Shown in pieces: positions 9,233 to 19,400 of a stretch of 64,000 nucleotides of DNA. Within the stretch, counting starts at the first letter, position 1; each line of letters begins with the position of its first letter. Made by a program: the position numbers and the translations under genes. Under the pieces are notes generated by a model. The model was not told where the DNA came from. It searched no databases and saw only the letters and a program-made list of their open reading frames with translations. The DNA is from Chloroflexota bacterium (GTDB lineage Bacteria; Chloroflexota; UBA11872; VXOZ01), in assembly GCA_958295775.1 (NCBI GenBank), contig CATQHC010000004.1, forward strand, positions 1 through 64,000, read 5' to 3'.

Positions 9233-9261
9233 AGGATAACCATCCACTTTGTCGGCGTCAA
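9233..9261 (-). promoter_or_regulatory. Predicted sigma-70-type promoter of the solute-binding gene
   Basis: On the minus strand TTGACG (9256-9261) and TATCCT (9233-9238) are separated by 17 bases. Transcription would start about 70 bases ahead of the start codon at 9168. The leader includes a small hairpin with arms near CAACAACC and GGTTGCTG. Confidence 0.5.
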
Positions 9262-9376
9262 GAGTACCGAGTGCCAATTCCGCCCAGAAAGTCAATTTTC
9301 GCCCGCGCTGAGATTGCAAGAAACCAAAGCCGTGAAATAGCTGATCGAATGACTTCACCATGCAGGAACATGAGCG

Positions 9377-10501
9377 CTACTCGCGCAGGGCAGCCTCCAC
9401 GCCATATTGCACAGTGACTTGTTTACCAATACGCGCTGCTTGATACGCGGCCTCGATAACCTGCAGGACATGAAGCGCGTCCTCAAGCGTCACGGCGGGA
9501 GGCCGATCGGTGTGGATTTCCTCAACAAAGCGCCGCATGATGTCGTAGGACCAGCGGTGGCCGCCGTAGACCGCCATCGGTGTCGGCGTGTAGGTGATGC
9601 TCTTTTGCGGCGCGCCGGACCAAGTTGGCGCTTCACTTGTGATTTCCAACTGATTCCCGCCCACGGGCATCCAATTGGCCCAGCCATGCATGCCGCGATA
9701 GACGAAACAGGAATCATAGCCACTCGCCAGGGGCGGCTGCGCATACGCGGCGTGCAAACTGCCCAAAGCGCCGTTTTCGTACTCCATCGCGACCACAGCC
9801 ACGTCTTCAAGAGGGTCGTCGATGTATCCCACCGGACGGCCTACAAGCGCCTGCACGGACTTGACCTCGCACTGCACGAGGTGCCGCATGAACTCAATGT
9901 AATGTCCGCCCAGCATATGGAGCACCCCGCCGCCTTCGTTGGCAGCGGTGAACATGAAGTGCGTCGGCTCGCGGCTGCCGGGCCGCACTTGCGTGGTCAC
10001 CAGACGGCTCTCCAGGGAGAGCGGCGCGCCAAAGACGCCTTGATCGATTAATTGCTTCAAGTCCTGCATTGCGGGATGAAAACGCCAGGGATACCCTGCA
10101 AGCACTTTGACGTTATTGCGCCGCACGGCCTCCACCAGCCGTGCCAGGTCGGCAGCCGTGCGGGCGAATTGCTTCTCCACAAAGAAGTGCTTGCCGGCTT
10201 CCGCCAGCTTGATGCCGGCAGCGGGTATTTCGTTTGCCGGCAGCACAACGCAGGCGAGCGCGAAGTCTTCTTTCTCCAGCAATTCATCAATGCTCGCGTA
10301 GACCCGCGCGGCAGGATCGTGCGCCTGCGCCAGATCCAGCAGAGAAGAGTCGCTGTCCTCGCAGTAGGCGACGATCTGGACACCCGGAATCTGCTGGAAG
10401 GTATGGATGTATCCCGGCGACGGCCGCGCCGGGTCCAGGCTGCCTACGTGTGGATGCCGGAGACCGATCATGGCAACGCGCAGCGGTTTCTCTGGCGACA
10501 T
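9377..10501 (-). CDS. Gfo/Idh/MocA-family oxidoreductase with altered EKP motif
   Basis: A 374-residue protein with an N-terminal Rossmann domain and a C-terminal alpha/beta substrate domain. The usual GxGxxG is replaced by GLRHPHVG, and the usual EKP of the family is EKQ (in FVEKQFART), where Lys normally supports catalysis. A GGHYIEF segment carries the active-site-region His. Members oxidise or reduce sugars, inositols or their derivatives with NAD(P). An AAGGAAAGAG precedes the ATG at 10501. It lies between the two solute-binding genes on the same strand, pointing to uptake and oxidation of a carbohydrate. Confidence 0.87.
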   Translation of the reverse strand: MSPEKPLRVAMIGLRHPHVGSLDPARPSPGYIHTFQQIPGVQIVAYCEDSDSSLLDLAQAHDPAARVYASIDELLEKEDFALACVVLPANEIPAAGIKLAEAGKHFFVEKQFARTAADLARLVEAVRRNNVKVLAGYPWRFHPAMQDLKQLIDQGVFGAPLSLESRLVTTQVRPGSREPTHFMFTAANEGGGVLHMLGGHYIEFMRHLVQCEVKSVQALVGRPVGYIDDPLEDVAVVAMEYENGALGSLHAAYAQPPLASGYDSCFVYRGMHGWANWMPVGGNQLEITSEAPTWSGAPQKSITYTPTPMAVYGGHRWSYDIMRRFVEEIHTDRPPAVTLEDALHVLQVIEAAYQAARIGKQVTVQYGVEAALRE

Positions 10502-10624
10502 TGCTCTTTCCTTTCCCTAAGCTTATCTTAGTGGAATTCTACCTATTCCCATTTGATGTGGATTCCGCCCCGGGACTTTACCTTGAATGTAGCAGTGTTC
10601 AAGATGCTTGAATGTCGATCAATC

Positions 10625-10652
10625 GTAGGGGCACGACATGTCGTGCCCCTAC
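10625..10652. repeat. Perfect 28-base palindrome
   Basis: GTAGGGGCACGACA and its exact reverse complement abut at 10638/10639. It lies in the gap between two minus-strand oxidoreductase genes. There is no T-run on either side, so it is more likely a dispersed intergenic palindrome than a classic terminator. A cruciform or transcript hairpin with a tight loop is possible. Confidence 0.75.
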
Positions 10653-10722
10653 CGTTCAGCACTGCCTTGCGAACGGGCTTCACCTACGCAGGTCCGCAAA
10701 TCCATTCGCAGTCTCCTTTATG

Positions 10723-11772
10723 TCACGTGGCCGTAATCAACCGTGCCGCCTTGTCACCAAACGGAAAGTCCACGCGCGCGGACCCACGACGAAACGACTC
10801 CCGCATGGCGATTGCAATCTCCAAGGCAGCGTAGCCGTCCTCGCCGTTGCACTCCGGCTCCTTATCGGTTTCCAAGCACTGGACCATGTCGGCAACCGCT
10901 TGGGCCGTGGGGCTGGGCAACCGCTGGGGACGCGGAAACGCTTCCCGCAGCGGGCGGTCGGCTTTCGTATTTCCCGCGCGCCGCCAGAGTTCAAACTCTC
11001 TCCCGCCGTCCAGGGCGCGAATGCGCCCCCGCTCACCGATGATGTCCCATTCTTGCACCGCCGCGCCAGTACCCATCATGCGCAAGTACCCGCGCACGCC
11101 ATTGCGAAACGCCACGTAGGCATTCCCTCCGTACGCATCCTTGTCGTCAGTCAGGGCTGCAGGATTGCCAATCTCGCCCACGAGCCAGTCCACCGGCGCG
11201 TCACCGGCAAAATAGCGCAGCAAGTCCACCCAGTGGCTGCCGTCATGGGATAGGGTGGAGCCGCAGTAGCCGGTGACTTGAAGTACCTCGCCGATTGCGC
11301 CCTGGTCGATCAACTGTTTGGCTTTTCGATAGAAGGGATGCCAGCGGCGCAGGCAACCAACGCCGAGCTTGACGCCGTGGCGGCGGCACGCGGCAACCAC
11401 TGCCTCAGCCTCTCCCAGCGACCACGCCAGCGGCTTTTCGGCAAAGATCACCTTTACCCCTGCCTCGGCACACGCCGTAACCACCTCCGGCCGCTCCTCG
11501 GCGCGGGTGCAGACGCTGACTATATCCAGGTTCTCGCGCTCCAAGAGCTCGGAATGGCTTTCATAGACGCGCTCCACGCCCCAACGCTGCCGGTAGGCAG
11601 CGCGTTTCTGCGAGTCGACATCTGCGGCGGCAACCACCTCCACCCGCGGCTCCTCCATATAGGCGGCGGTATGGGCAAACGGCAGGATGACGCTGGTGTT
11701 GCCCTGCACTTCATCGTCGATGGTGCTGCCTATGCGGCCGCAGCCGATGACCCCTACCCGATACGGTGCCAC
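10723..11772 (-). CDS. Gfo/Idh/MocA-family oxidoreductase
   Basis: The protein has the dinucleotide motif GVIGCGRIGS near the N terminus and the canonical family EKPLAW segment. It also has GSHWVDLLRYF in the substrate domain, where the His-Asp pair sits near the active site. It is about 349 residues if it starts at GTG 11772, which has GAGAGG at suitable spacing; an upstream GTG at 11802 would add ten residues. It probably oxidises a sugar or cyclitol. It is one of two such enzymes between two solute-binding genes and is separated from the other by a palindrome. Confidence 0.9.
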   Translation of the reverse strand: MAPYRVGVIGCGRIGSTIDDEVQGNTSVILPFAHTAAYMEEPRVEVVAAADVDSQKRAAYRQRWGVERVYESHSELLERENLDIVSVCTRAEERPEVVTACAEAGVKVIFAEKPLAWSLGEAEAVVAACRRHGVKLGVGCLRRWHPFYRKAKQLIDQGAIGEVLQVTGYCGSTLSHDGSHWVDLLRYFAGDAPVDWLVGEIGNPAALTDDKDAYGGNAYVAFRNGVRGYLRMMGTGAAVQEWDIIGERGRIRALDGGREFELWRRAGNTKADRPLREAFPRPQRLPSPTAQAVADMVQCLETDKEPECNGEDGYAALEIAIAMRESFRRGSARVDFPFGDKAARLITAT

Positions 11773-11881
11773 GATATGCTTCCTCTCTTTCGCATGCTTC
11801 ACCTGGAACGCAGCTTAAGGCCTTTGGCAGTGATGCGAACGACGTGCCGCGGCCCTCACAAACTGTTTGTTCGAGAAATGA

Positions 11882-11917
11882 CAAGAAGCCAGTTAGTCTA
11901 TCCTAACTGGCTTCTTG
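11882..11917. terminator. Perfect 15-base-pair hairpin, probable terminator
   Basis: Arms 11882-11896 and 11903-11917 pair without a mismatch around the loop TCTATC. It lies past the 3' end of the minus-strand solute-binding gene (12038-13423) and ahead of the next oxidoreductase gene. The U-tract on the minus strand is weak (CTTGTCATTT), so efficiency is uncertain. Confidence 0.7.
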
Positions 11918-12037
11918 AGAATCTTCCAAAGATCAAGGTCAGCTACGTGCCTGAAAGGGCACTCCTAGCCTCGATGCAAGCTGTACAAACGACTGTTCAA
12001 GCAGTAGTTACGTCTGTGCCCTTTTCACTTGCTAGGC

Positions 12038-13423
12038 TTAGCCGCCCATGCGCGCGATGTCAGCCTCAAGCTGCACCTGCGCAATGTCCTGAATGATCTT
12101 CATGCCTTCCTCTGCAGTCAGCTCGCCGCGCCACACCGGGTGGAAACCATCGCTGAAGAGCTGAGCCTGGAAACCGCCATAGCCGGACGGCAGACCGGGA
12201 TAGCGGCCGCCGTATTCCAGTTCCGCCGCAAACGTGGCGTAGTCCGGATCTTCGGCGATGAGGCCCTGGTAACCCTCGTGGTTCAGAACGGACCTACTCA
12301 CCGGCAGGTTCGTGCCGCCGGAAGCCCTGATGACGAAGACCTGGGCGTCTGCCGAAACGGCGTACTGTGCAAACCGCAGCGACGCATCGAGAATGTCGGC
12401 GTTTTCCTGCACGAACACCGCGACGTTCTGGCCGCCGTTGGGCGCATGACGCTTCGCTTGAATCGGCGTGTGGATCACCTTGAAATTATCGCCGCGCTGG
12501 CGGAGCGTCGGCAGGCGGTACGGGCCCTGGGACTCGAAAACCGTCTTGCCGTCGTGGAACAACTCGCCGCCCCACTCGTCCTTATACGGCGCGAGTTGGT
12601 AGGCGTTCATCCAATCGCTAACCATCTGGGTGGCCCAGATCGCCTCTTCGGAATCGAAGTTCCAGCGTGTCTGTTCCTCGTTCAGCCACGTGAAACCGGC
12701 GCTGCCGGCAACCTGGTCCCAGCGGCTGAGACTGCGCGGGTGATAGTCCCAACCCCAAACTTCAGGCGGGTTGGCGGCTTTCTGCGCCATCTCGAGCATG
12801 TCTTCCCAGGTCCAGCCCTCTTCCGGATCGCTGACGCCGGCCGTCGAGAGGATGTCCGGATTCCAGATCATAATGCTGTTGTTGGTATTGATCGGCAGAC
12901 CGGTCAGCTTGCCCTGCCACGTGGTACTAAGGGTCATGCCCTCAAAGTAGTCAGCGCGCTGATCGGCCCAGCCGGGGAAGCGCTTCAGCTCTTCCTCGTG
13001 GTCCACCGTCACGCCGGCGGCAAAGAAGTTTGTGCTGTCCGGCCAGGCATGCCAGTGCAGTCCAGGCGGCACGCCGCCCGCTGACGCGGTCTTCGCTTCG
13101 TCCGCACCCTTGCCGGGCACGATCTCGACGAGGATATTGTCCTCGTTCTCGGCGTTATACTTGACGACCATGTCGGACAGGCCCTGCACCTGCGGGTGCA
13201 GTCCGGCGGCGCCAAAGCCAATGTAGGACCAGAACGAGATAATGGTGCGCCCATCGGCCATGCTCATCGACTCTTCAGCTTTGGGAGCCTCAGCATCTGC
13301 TGCCGGCGCATCCGCGGGGGCAGAAGCGGGAGCCATGCCCTCACCGCAAGCGGCCAGTAGGACCGAACCGAAACCGGCGACGGCGCTACCGTGGAGAAGC
13401 TTTCTTCGGCTAATTCGCTGCAT
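12038..13423 (-). CDS. Sugar-type ABC transporter solute-binding lipoprotein
   Basis: The 461-residue protein begins with a twin-arginine signal (SRRKLLHG) and lipobox LAAC (Cys26), then an Ala/Pro-rich linker and a family-1 solute-binding body. Segments such as LTGLPINTNNSIMIWNPD and WTWEDMLEMAQ are typical of sugar-binding members. AAGGAGG precedes the ATG at 13423, and a promoter is readable at 13513-13541. As with the protein at 7735-9168, there are no permease genes beside it. It is likely the receptor for a carbohydrate handled by the neighbouring oxidoreductases. Confidence 0.9.
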   Translation of the reverse strand: MQRISRRKLLHGSAVAGFGSVLLAACGEGMAPASAPADAPAADAEAPKAEESMSMADGRTIISFWSYIGFGAAGLHPQVQGLSDMVVKYNAENEDNILVEIVPGKGADEAKTASAGGVPPGLHWHAWPDSTNFFAAGVTVDHEEELKRFPGWADQRADYFEGMTLSTTWQGKLTGLPINTNNSIMIWNPDILSTAGVSDPEEGWTWEDMLEMAQKAANPPEVWGWDYHPRSLSRWDQVAGSAGFTWLNEEQTRWNFDSEEAIWATQMVSDWMNAYQLAPYKDEWGGELFHDGKTVFESQGPYRLPTLRQRGDNFKVIHTPIQAKRHAPNGGQNVAVFVQENADILDASLRFAQYAVSADAQVFVIRASGGTNLPVSRSVLNHEGYQGLIAEDPDYATFAAELEYGGRYPGLPSGYGGFQAQLFSDGFHPVWRGELTAEEGMKIIQDIAQVQLEADIARMGG

Positions 13424-13512
13424 GTGCGTTTCCTCCTTCGCACGCTACACAAAAAACCCAGAGTAGCCCTCTCATCGAAACCGATATTCCAGCAGGCCAC
13501 TCCGCTCTCTTA

Positions 13513-13541
13513 ATGGTAAATTCACTGATGCTGTCAGTCAA
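13513..13541 (-). promoter_or_regulatory. Predicted sigma-70-type promoter of the solute-binding gene
   Basis: On the minus strand TTGACT (13536-13541) and TACCAT (13513-13518) are 17 bases apart. This gives an untranslated leader of about 80 bases before the ATG at 13423. The layout matches that of the promoter at 9233-9261. Confidence 0.5.
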
Positions 13542-13725
13542 GAATAACCAACGACTTGAAGCCGAGACATTGGAAAGCGGGATTAGGCAAACGGTGAACC
13601 TATTGCACTGAATGAGTCCAACTCCACGGCATCGAACACTTACGTGCGCCCCCCAGTGTGGCGACCCACCGTGCTGAAAGACGATGCCGCCGCCAAGAAG
13701 AAAATTCTCATTCTCCCGCCAATTT

Positions 13726-13761
13726 AAAAAAACGTAGAATGCGATGACATCGCATTCTACG
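13726..13761 (-). terminator. Intrinsic terminator of the bS21 gene
   Basis: Fourteen-base arms CGTAGAATGCGATG (13733-13746) and its exact complement (13748-13761) flank a single base. On the minus strand seven T residues follow (the A-run 13726-13732). It lies 50 bases downstream of the ribosomal protein gene at 13812. Confidence 0.88.
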
Positions 13762-13811
13762 GATAGACCATCTGCAGTTGCATTCGGCCGGGGCCAAAGA
13801 GAGCGAACTCT

Positions 13812-14021
13812 CTAGACGCCCATAGTTCTTCGCACTTTAGCCTCGCGGCGACGTTGCCGGCGAATAGCCCGCTGTAGTGCCAAGCGTTCTTTCTCTGCTT
13901 TCGAGCGATAGAACCGCCGCAAACGGACTTCTCGCATCACTCCGGATCGGTTTACAGATGAACGAAACCGCTGCAAGAGACTTTCGAAGCTCTCACCGTC
14001 GCGCAAGGTCACTGCTGACAA
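13812..14021 (-). CDS. rpsU: Small ribosomal subunit protein bS21
   Basis: A 69-residue, very basic protein whose central stretch ESFESLLQRFRSSVNRSG and following VRLRRFY match the bS21 signature. bS21 binds the 30S platform near the anti-Shine-Dalgarno region and aids initiation. TTG at 14021 is chosen because AAGGAGT (14031-14037) lies nine bases ahead of it; the GTG at 14030 would sit one base from that site. It forms its own unit, with a strong terminator at 13726-13761. Confidence 0.88.
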   Translation of the reverse strand: MSAVTLRDGESFESLLQRFRSSVNRSGVMREVRLRRFYRSKAEKERLALQRAIRRQRRREAKVRRTMGV

Positions 14022-14141
14022 ATCAATCACACTCCTTATGGCATTTCACCGCAAAACGTGCAGGAACACACGTGCGGTCATCACTCTACGAACCTAGGCT
14101 AATCACGATACCATACTTCGCGCTCTACAACAATCCAGGAG

Positions 14142-15116
14142 TTACACCGGATCGGCGACGGCGCTCTCTTGCTTCAAGTCGCTCGCCACCATCATCTGAA
14201 CCAGACCTGAAAAGTCCACTGTGGGGTTCCAGCCCAATTCTTCGCGGGCTTTCGTGCTGTCCGCGATCAGCAGATTCACCTCCGCCGGTCGGAGAAACCG
14301 CGGGTCTGTTCCCACATACGCTTCCCAATTCAGACCCACGTGCGCAAATGCCACCGCGCACAGTTCCTGCACCGAGTGGGTCTCGCCGGTGCCGATCACG
14401 TAGTCGTCCGGCGCGTCTTGCTGCAACATCAAGTGCATCGCCTGCACGTAGTCGCCTGCATATCCCCAATCGCGTTTTGGCGACAGATCGCCCATCAGGA
14501 GGTTTTGCTGCTTGCCAAGTTTGATGCGGGCTGCCGCGTTTGTTGTCTTGCGCGTGACAAACTCCAGCCCACGGCGCGGCGATTCATGGTTGAACAGAAT
14601 TCCCGAACACGCAAACATGTCATAGCTCTCACGGTAATTCACCGTGGTGTAATGCCCGAACGCTTTGGCGACGCCATACGGGCTGCGGGGATGAAAGGGG
14701 GTGGCCTCACGCTGCGGCACCTCGCGCACTTTGCCAAACATTTCGCTGCTCGATGCCTGGTAGAAGCGAATGTCCCGATTCACGATGCGAATTGCTTCCA
14801 GCAGGCGCGTTACGCCCAGACCCGTGATCTCGCTCGTGAGCACCGGTTGACGCCACGACACAGGCACAAAGCTTATCGCCCCCAAGTTGTACACTTCATC
14901 CGGTTGCGTGACCTCCACTGCGGCAATCAGCGAGCTCTGGTCCAAGAGATCCCCTTCAATGAGCTCGAGGCTTGGAATGAGCCGCTGCACCGCCTCCGCC
15001 TTGGGATTGTTCTGGCCCCGGATCAAACCATGCACCTTGTAGCCCAAGCTGATGAGATGCTCGGCAAGGTAGGTGCCGTCTTGGCCCGTAATGCCCGTAA
15101 TCAACGCTGTCTTCAC
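14142..15116 (-). CDS. gmd: GDP-mannose 4,6-dehydratase
   Basis: This extended SDR of 324 residues has TGITGQDG at the N terminus, the SSSEMFG catalytic segment (Glu near 125) and Tyr147/Lys151 in YGVAKAFGHY. The C-terminal SPKRDWGYAGDYVQAM is a hallmark of the family. It converts GDP-D-mannose to GDP-4-keto-6-deoxymannose, precursor of fucose, rhamnose or perosamine-type sugars. GTG 15116 is preferred over ATG 15146 because AAAGGA lies just upstream and the Rossmann strand starts there. No GDP-fucose synthase or reductase gene lies beside it. Confidence 0.92.
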   Translation of the reverse strand: MKTALITGITGQDGTYLAEHLISLGYKVHGLIRGQNNPKAEAVQRLIPSLELIEGDLLDQSSLIAAVEVTQPDEVYNLGAISFVPVSWRQPVLTSEITGLGVTRLLEAIRIVNRDIRFYQASSSEMFGKVREVPQREATPFHPRSPYGVAKAFGHYTTVNYRESYDMFACSGILFNHESPRRGLEFVTRKTTNAAARIKLGKQQNLLMGDLSPKRDWGYAGDYVQAMHLMLQQDAPDDYVIGTGETHSVQELCAVAFAHVGLNWEAYVGTDPRFLRPAEVNLLIADSTKAREELGWNPTVDFSGLVQMMVASDLKQESAVADPV

Positions 15117-15722
15117 TAGCGATCCTTTATTGCAGCACTTGATCAAGATCCATTGTATCTACAAGAGCGTTTCTGCAGTATGAAACGGTGGCAATTGCCG
15201 CCCCTGCAGGGCCTGCGCTTGCGCTCAGGGTCCACTTTGAACGGTGTCCTTGCCCCTGACCTTGAACTTTCCATCTTGCGTGAGAGCTAGACTATTGCGA
15301 GGAAGTCTCGTAGGCTACGTGGCACCAAAAGCGGAGCGAATGACGTCAGTGCTCTTCCTGCACGCCAGTTAGGTTCGCGGCCAGCGCAGGACTCACATTG
15401 AGGTCGACCATCGAGAGCGAGATTCACCACCTACACTCTAATGCTATCATAGGGACGAGGCTAAGCGAATTGGAGGCGTTGCGAGCGGCCTGCTATTGCT
15501 GGGTTATCGCCCTTGACAAAGGGCTATTCCGGAGACCAGGGCTCACTTTGAAGATAGCTGAAGGGCGCTTGTGCAAACGACTGCTTGGCACACTTTGGGG
15601 AAGGTCGCCCGGTGCCGCCGGGCAGGGAACGGCAGAAGACTCACCCTCCTGATCCAATTGCACCGTGGCAACACTTCCGGGAGGGCCGCACGGATGAGGC
15701 AAGTCCACTTAGGGAAGAGAGC
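15117..15722. other. 606-base stretch without a supported gene
   Basis: A possible promoter for the small downstream gene is TTCACC, 16 bases, TATCAT, ending near 15451. Downstream are a perfect GCCCTT/AAGGGC hairpin (about 15508-15524) and a GCCCGG/CCGGGC hairpin (about 15608-15625). Together they would give a structured leader of roughly 260 bases. I cannot match it to a known riboswitch, RNase P, 6S or SRP RNA consensus. Confidence 0.35.
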
Positions 15723-15977
15723 ATGACTGAGGAACGTGAGCCGCTGACACTCAAAATAGAAACCAAGCGCGGCGTACGCACGCTTTCGTTTCCGGATGAA
15801 ATCGTCGCCCAGGGGCGGGGCGTGCCGCGTACCATCCGGTGTTACGCCATGACGGATGAAGTGCGGATGGTGCGCATTGAGGCGCGGCGCGCGGACGGTC
15901 TGCGCTTCAACGTGCTTGACGAGTATAATCAGCCGCTAAACGATGCGCCGGTCCAGTGGGAGATCATCTGGCGCTAA
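15723..15977 (+). CDS. Small hypothetical protein
   Basis: An 84-residue protein that I do not recognise. ATG 15723 follows GGGAAGAG, and the residues upstream of it in the same frame look non-coding. The body alternates charged and hydrophobic residues in a way that suggests a small beta-rich domain (LTLKIETKRGVRTLSF...EVRMVRIEARRADG...VQWEIIWR). There is no signal peptide or membrane segment. It stands alone between a 606-base gap and an inverted repeat. Confidence 0.6.
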   Translation: MTEEREPLTLKIETKRGVRTLSFPDEIVAQGRGVPRTIRCYAMTDEVRMVRIEARRADGLRFNVLDEYNQPLNDAPVQWEIIWR

Positions 15978-16496
15978 GGGCGCCGCCCCCTTCTTTTGGG
16001 GATCCTTCACTCTTCAGTGCGGCGTGCAATGCTGTGATTGCGGCGCGCCAAATCAACTGCGCTGACTGAAGAGTGAAACCGGCCTAGAGAAAGTTAAACG
16101 GCTGCAGTGACATGCAGGGCATTCGCACGGAAATCGACCCTATCCACCAAGAGATCATTCGACTGTTCAGCCGGCGAATTGAATAAGATCAGTAGGCGCC
16201 TCAGTCCAAGACAAGCGCCGCCACAACGCTCGCGCTGGAACGCTCCCAAGCAGTGCCCCAGCAAGGCCGAGTCTGGGCGCAGGCAGTTGACATTCTTGGC
16301 GAAGTTTTCGAAGAGATGTACCTTAGCCCCGTAAACTCCTCCAGCAGAGAAAAGACTGAGAAGGTCGGGCAAGAGCACGGTGAGATGTGCGGTCCTACAG
16401 TTTTAGCGAAGAACGCATAGAGTACTCAGTTCACCAGACTCGCGTAGAAACTGCCCGCTCGTGCCCAACCGGCTGTCAAGACGACAACCCAACTAA
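15978..16496. other. 519-base non-coding stretch with an inverted repeat
   Basis: The only structure seen is the inverted repeat at 16006-16077. Between 16080 and 16496 there is no convincing gene, promoter pair or hairpin. Confidence 0.4.
16006..16077. repeat. 72-base inverted repeat with perfect 13-base arms
   Basis: TTCACTCTTCAGT (16006-16018) is exactly complementary to 16065-16077. The 46-base interior contains short GCG/CGC runs that can extend the stem. It lies just after the small gene ending at 15977 and may stabilise or end its transcript; no T-run follows. Confidence 0.7.
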
Positions 16497-19400
16497 ATGA
16501 TATCAATGCCCCACGTCGATGCAGCCCTCATCCTGCCGCTATTCGTCAGCTTCCTGGCATTGCTCTGGGTGTCGTATTGCGGCGCTGTTCTCGTTCGCAT
16601 TTCATGTAGAATCCGCGAGTGGTCGTTCCTCGCGCCGCTCGGTTTGGCAGCCGGTTGCGCCATTTTCCTTGTGTGCGCCAACCTTGTCGGTAAATTCGGC
16701 TCCGTCCCCTTAGCCTTCGGCGCCGCCTTTCTCGTAGTCAGCGCGCTCGGCATCTATGCTTCCATCCGGCTACGGCCCCGCTCTTGGCACATCCCCTCTG
16801 GCCGCGTTGCCATCGCTGTCTCTGGCTGGACGCTCTTGGCGCTCGCCCTCACTTACGTCTGCCTCGCGATCCGTAACCAGTCATATTTCTTTGATTTCCC
16901 AACACACATGGCCCTCGCCACCACCATCGCGCGCGACAACCTGCCCGTGCGCAACCCCTTTTCGCCCATGTTGCCGTCGGGCTATCACTATGGCGCCGCG
17001 CTCCTAGTGGCCGCGCTCAGCCGCGGCGCCGGCCTGCCTGCCGTCACCGGCTACCAACTCCTCGCGGCCTTGCAGGGCGCAGCATTGTTACTCTTGGTCT
17101 TCTCCTTAGGCCGCGAAGCCGGAAGACACGCGCTCTGGGGTCTCGCGTGTGTCATCGGCGCTCTCTCTTTCGGCAGCATTGTGCTCTGGCGGCCGTTGGC
17201 CGCAACTCCAGCGGCACTCACTTCCCTACTGCAAGGGGACTTCTCCCAAGAAGTGCTCTTGCAGTTTCCCAGTCTGCGCGAGAACATTGAGTTCGCCTAT
17301 CCAATTCTGTCATTCTCCACCGACCTGCTCTGGCTCTTGATCTACCCCCATCGCCTTGCCAGTTTTTTTTCGGTAATTGCGTTGGCAGTGCTGCTGGTAG
17401 GTCCGGGGAGAAGACGCTGGGGCCATGCGAGCTTGGCCTTGGCCGTATGTCTCGTTGCCGCAGTCTCCCTTTTCGATGAGACGCTACTGCCGCTGGCGCT
17501 GATGGCCCTCGCGTGGCCGCTCCTCTCGCTTCGCCGCAAACCGCAGCGATTCCTCCTTTGGTCTGGCGGCATTCTTGCCGCGGTCTTCCTCGTCGCCATC
17601 CAAGGCGGCTCCGTCACGGATGCGCTCTCAGGCGCGACCGGCACCAGCCTTCCCTTTGCCTTGCATTCAGCGGGAGAAGTGGTCCGCTCAATAGTCTTGG
17701 CCAAGGTGCTGCCTCAGGGATGGCTCTGGCTGCTACCGCCGCTGCCGCTCGCCGCCAGCGCCCTCATCTTCATTTGGAAACGCTGGTGGTTAGGGCTCAT
17801 GCTTTGCGCTTTTGGCTTCGCAGGCTACGTCGGCTTCCACATCCTTGACTTTCAAGGAGAGGCCGGTACCGGAGAATTCGCCCGCGTTGTGAATCTCGCC
17901 TTTCTCGCGCTCGCCTTAGTCGTGCCCATGGCTGTGGCCCGCCTGCTGCGCGCTTCGCCGCCCTGGCGAACTGCGCTGGTTGTGCTTGCGCTTTTGCCTG
18001 TTGCCATACCTTCCCTCGTACAACCGACGGTGAGCGTCATCTCGCATCTGGAAAAAGGTGTCAAGCTGCTCCACCCCAAGACTGAGGAGCTAGTGTACAC
18101 ACCACAGATCACTGACCCCGCCGTAACCCGCGAGCTGTTTCATGATCAAGTCGCCTATGCAGACCTTTCACGGATACTCTCCGCCGACAGCGTCGTGTTG
18201 ACCCAGCATCCCGTATCATTCGTGATCGCAACCGGAATCCCCGCCGCGTTCGCGCCGACCTCCGGGCTCATCTTCTTTCCTACGCACCACTACATTCCGG
18301 ATCCCGCGTTCTATGACGCCTATTGGCGGCTAGATCCCACAGCGTGGCGTTCACTTGGGGCTACTGCCGTCTTGTATGATCGGAAGACGTACACCTCGCT
18401 GCCGCCGTCCGTGCGCTCTCAGGTTGAAGGCAGTGGTTGGTTTGTCACGCAATATGACGAGAATGGGTTTCTCCTGCTCGCGCCCACCGAGGCCTTCTTC
18501 CGCTATGGGACTGCTGCTCCCAGTACATTCTCCGCGCTCCGATCGACACTGACACCGGCGGATACCATGTATTTGTCACCCGACCTGCCCTACGGCGTGG
18601 GCCAGGCGCTTGTTCATCTACTTAGCGATCATCCCGTCACCGGCCTGATCCCCGATCCAAACGCACATGCCTGGATGGATCTAAACCGGCCCACCGGACT
18701 TGCAGCAGAATCGGCAGTCTGGCAAGCGCGCGGCCATGAGGAAGCGCGACTCTTAGGAATTAATCCCGAGGCTGCACTGTGGCAGTGGCGCGCACCCGGC
18801 GAAAGCGCGGGTGTCTACCCCAATACCACAATTCCGGCATTTGCTCTCATCAAGCTTACGCAAGGCCAAGCGATTGGACTGCAAGCCAACGACACCAGCC
18901 TGGCCATGAACGACACAGTTGTAAGCACTGCGCATGCCCGGTTCCGTTCGCTCTCAGTCTTGCTTGCCGGACACCCAGGGAGCGTCGTGCGGCTCTGCGG
19001 TCCCGCCGGCTGCGTGCAACGCAATCTGGACGGAGGCGCATGGTCGCTGAGGCTGCCGCTCACCCAGGAACTGACGCAGTTTGAATTCTCCGTCGTGCAA
19101 GGTGAAGCCTTCATTGCGGGCACGCTTGGATACGGCGACCCGCTCTCTGCCGTCCGGACAACCGGAGTTGTAATCCGACCGCGGCTGCATGAGAATACCA
19201 TTGAAGTTGACGTGAGCTACTTCAATCGCCTGGGATGGACTCTTGGCAACGGCGTTGCCTGGCAACTTTTCCGCGCCCCCGACACGAGGGAGAATCCGAG
19301 TCTTTCGCGCCCAAGCCAGCTCATAATCTTTGGCGAGCGCGGTGACGTGGGCTTTGCGCTCAGTGCTGACGGCAGCCATTCGGAACACAATTTCACCGGT

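Noticed and set aside
15398-15652. Short plus-strand frame of 84 codons
   Set aside because: It has a TTG start, no ribosome-binding site and no protein-like pattern, and overlaps the hairpins of the leader-like region.
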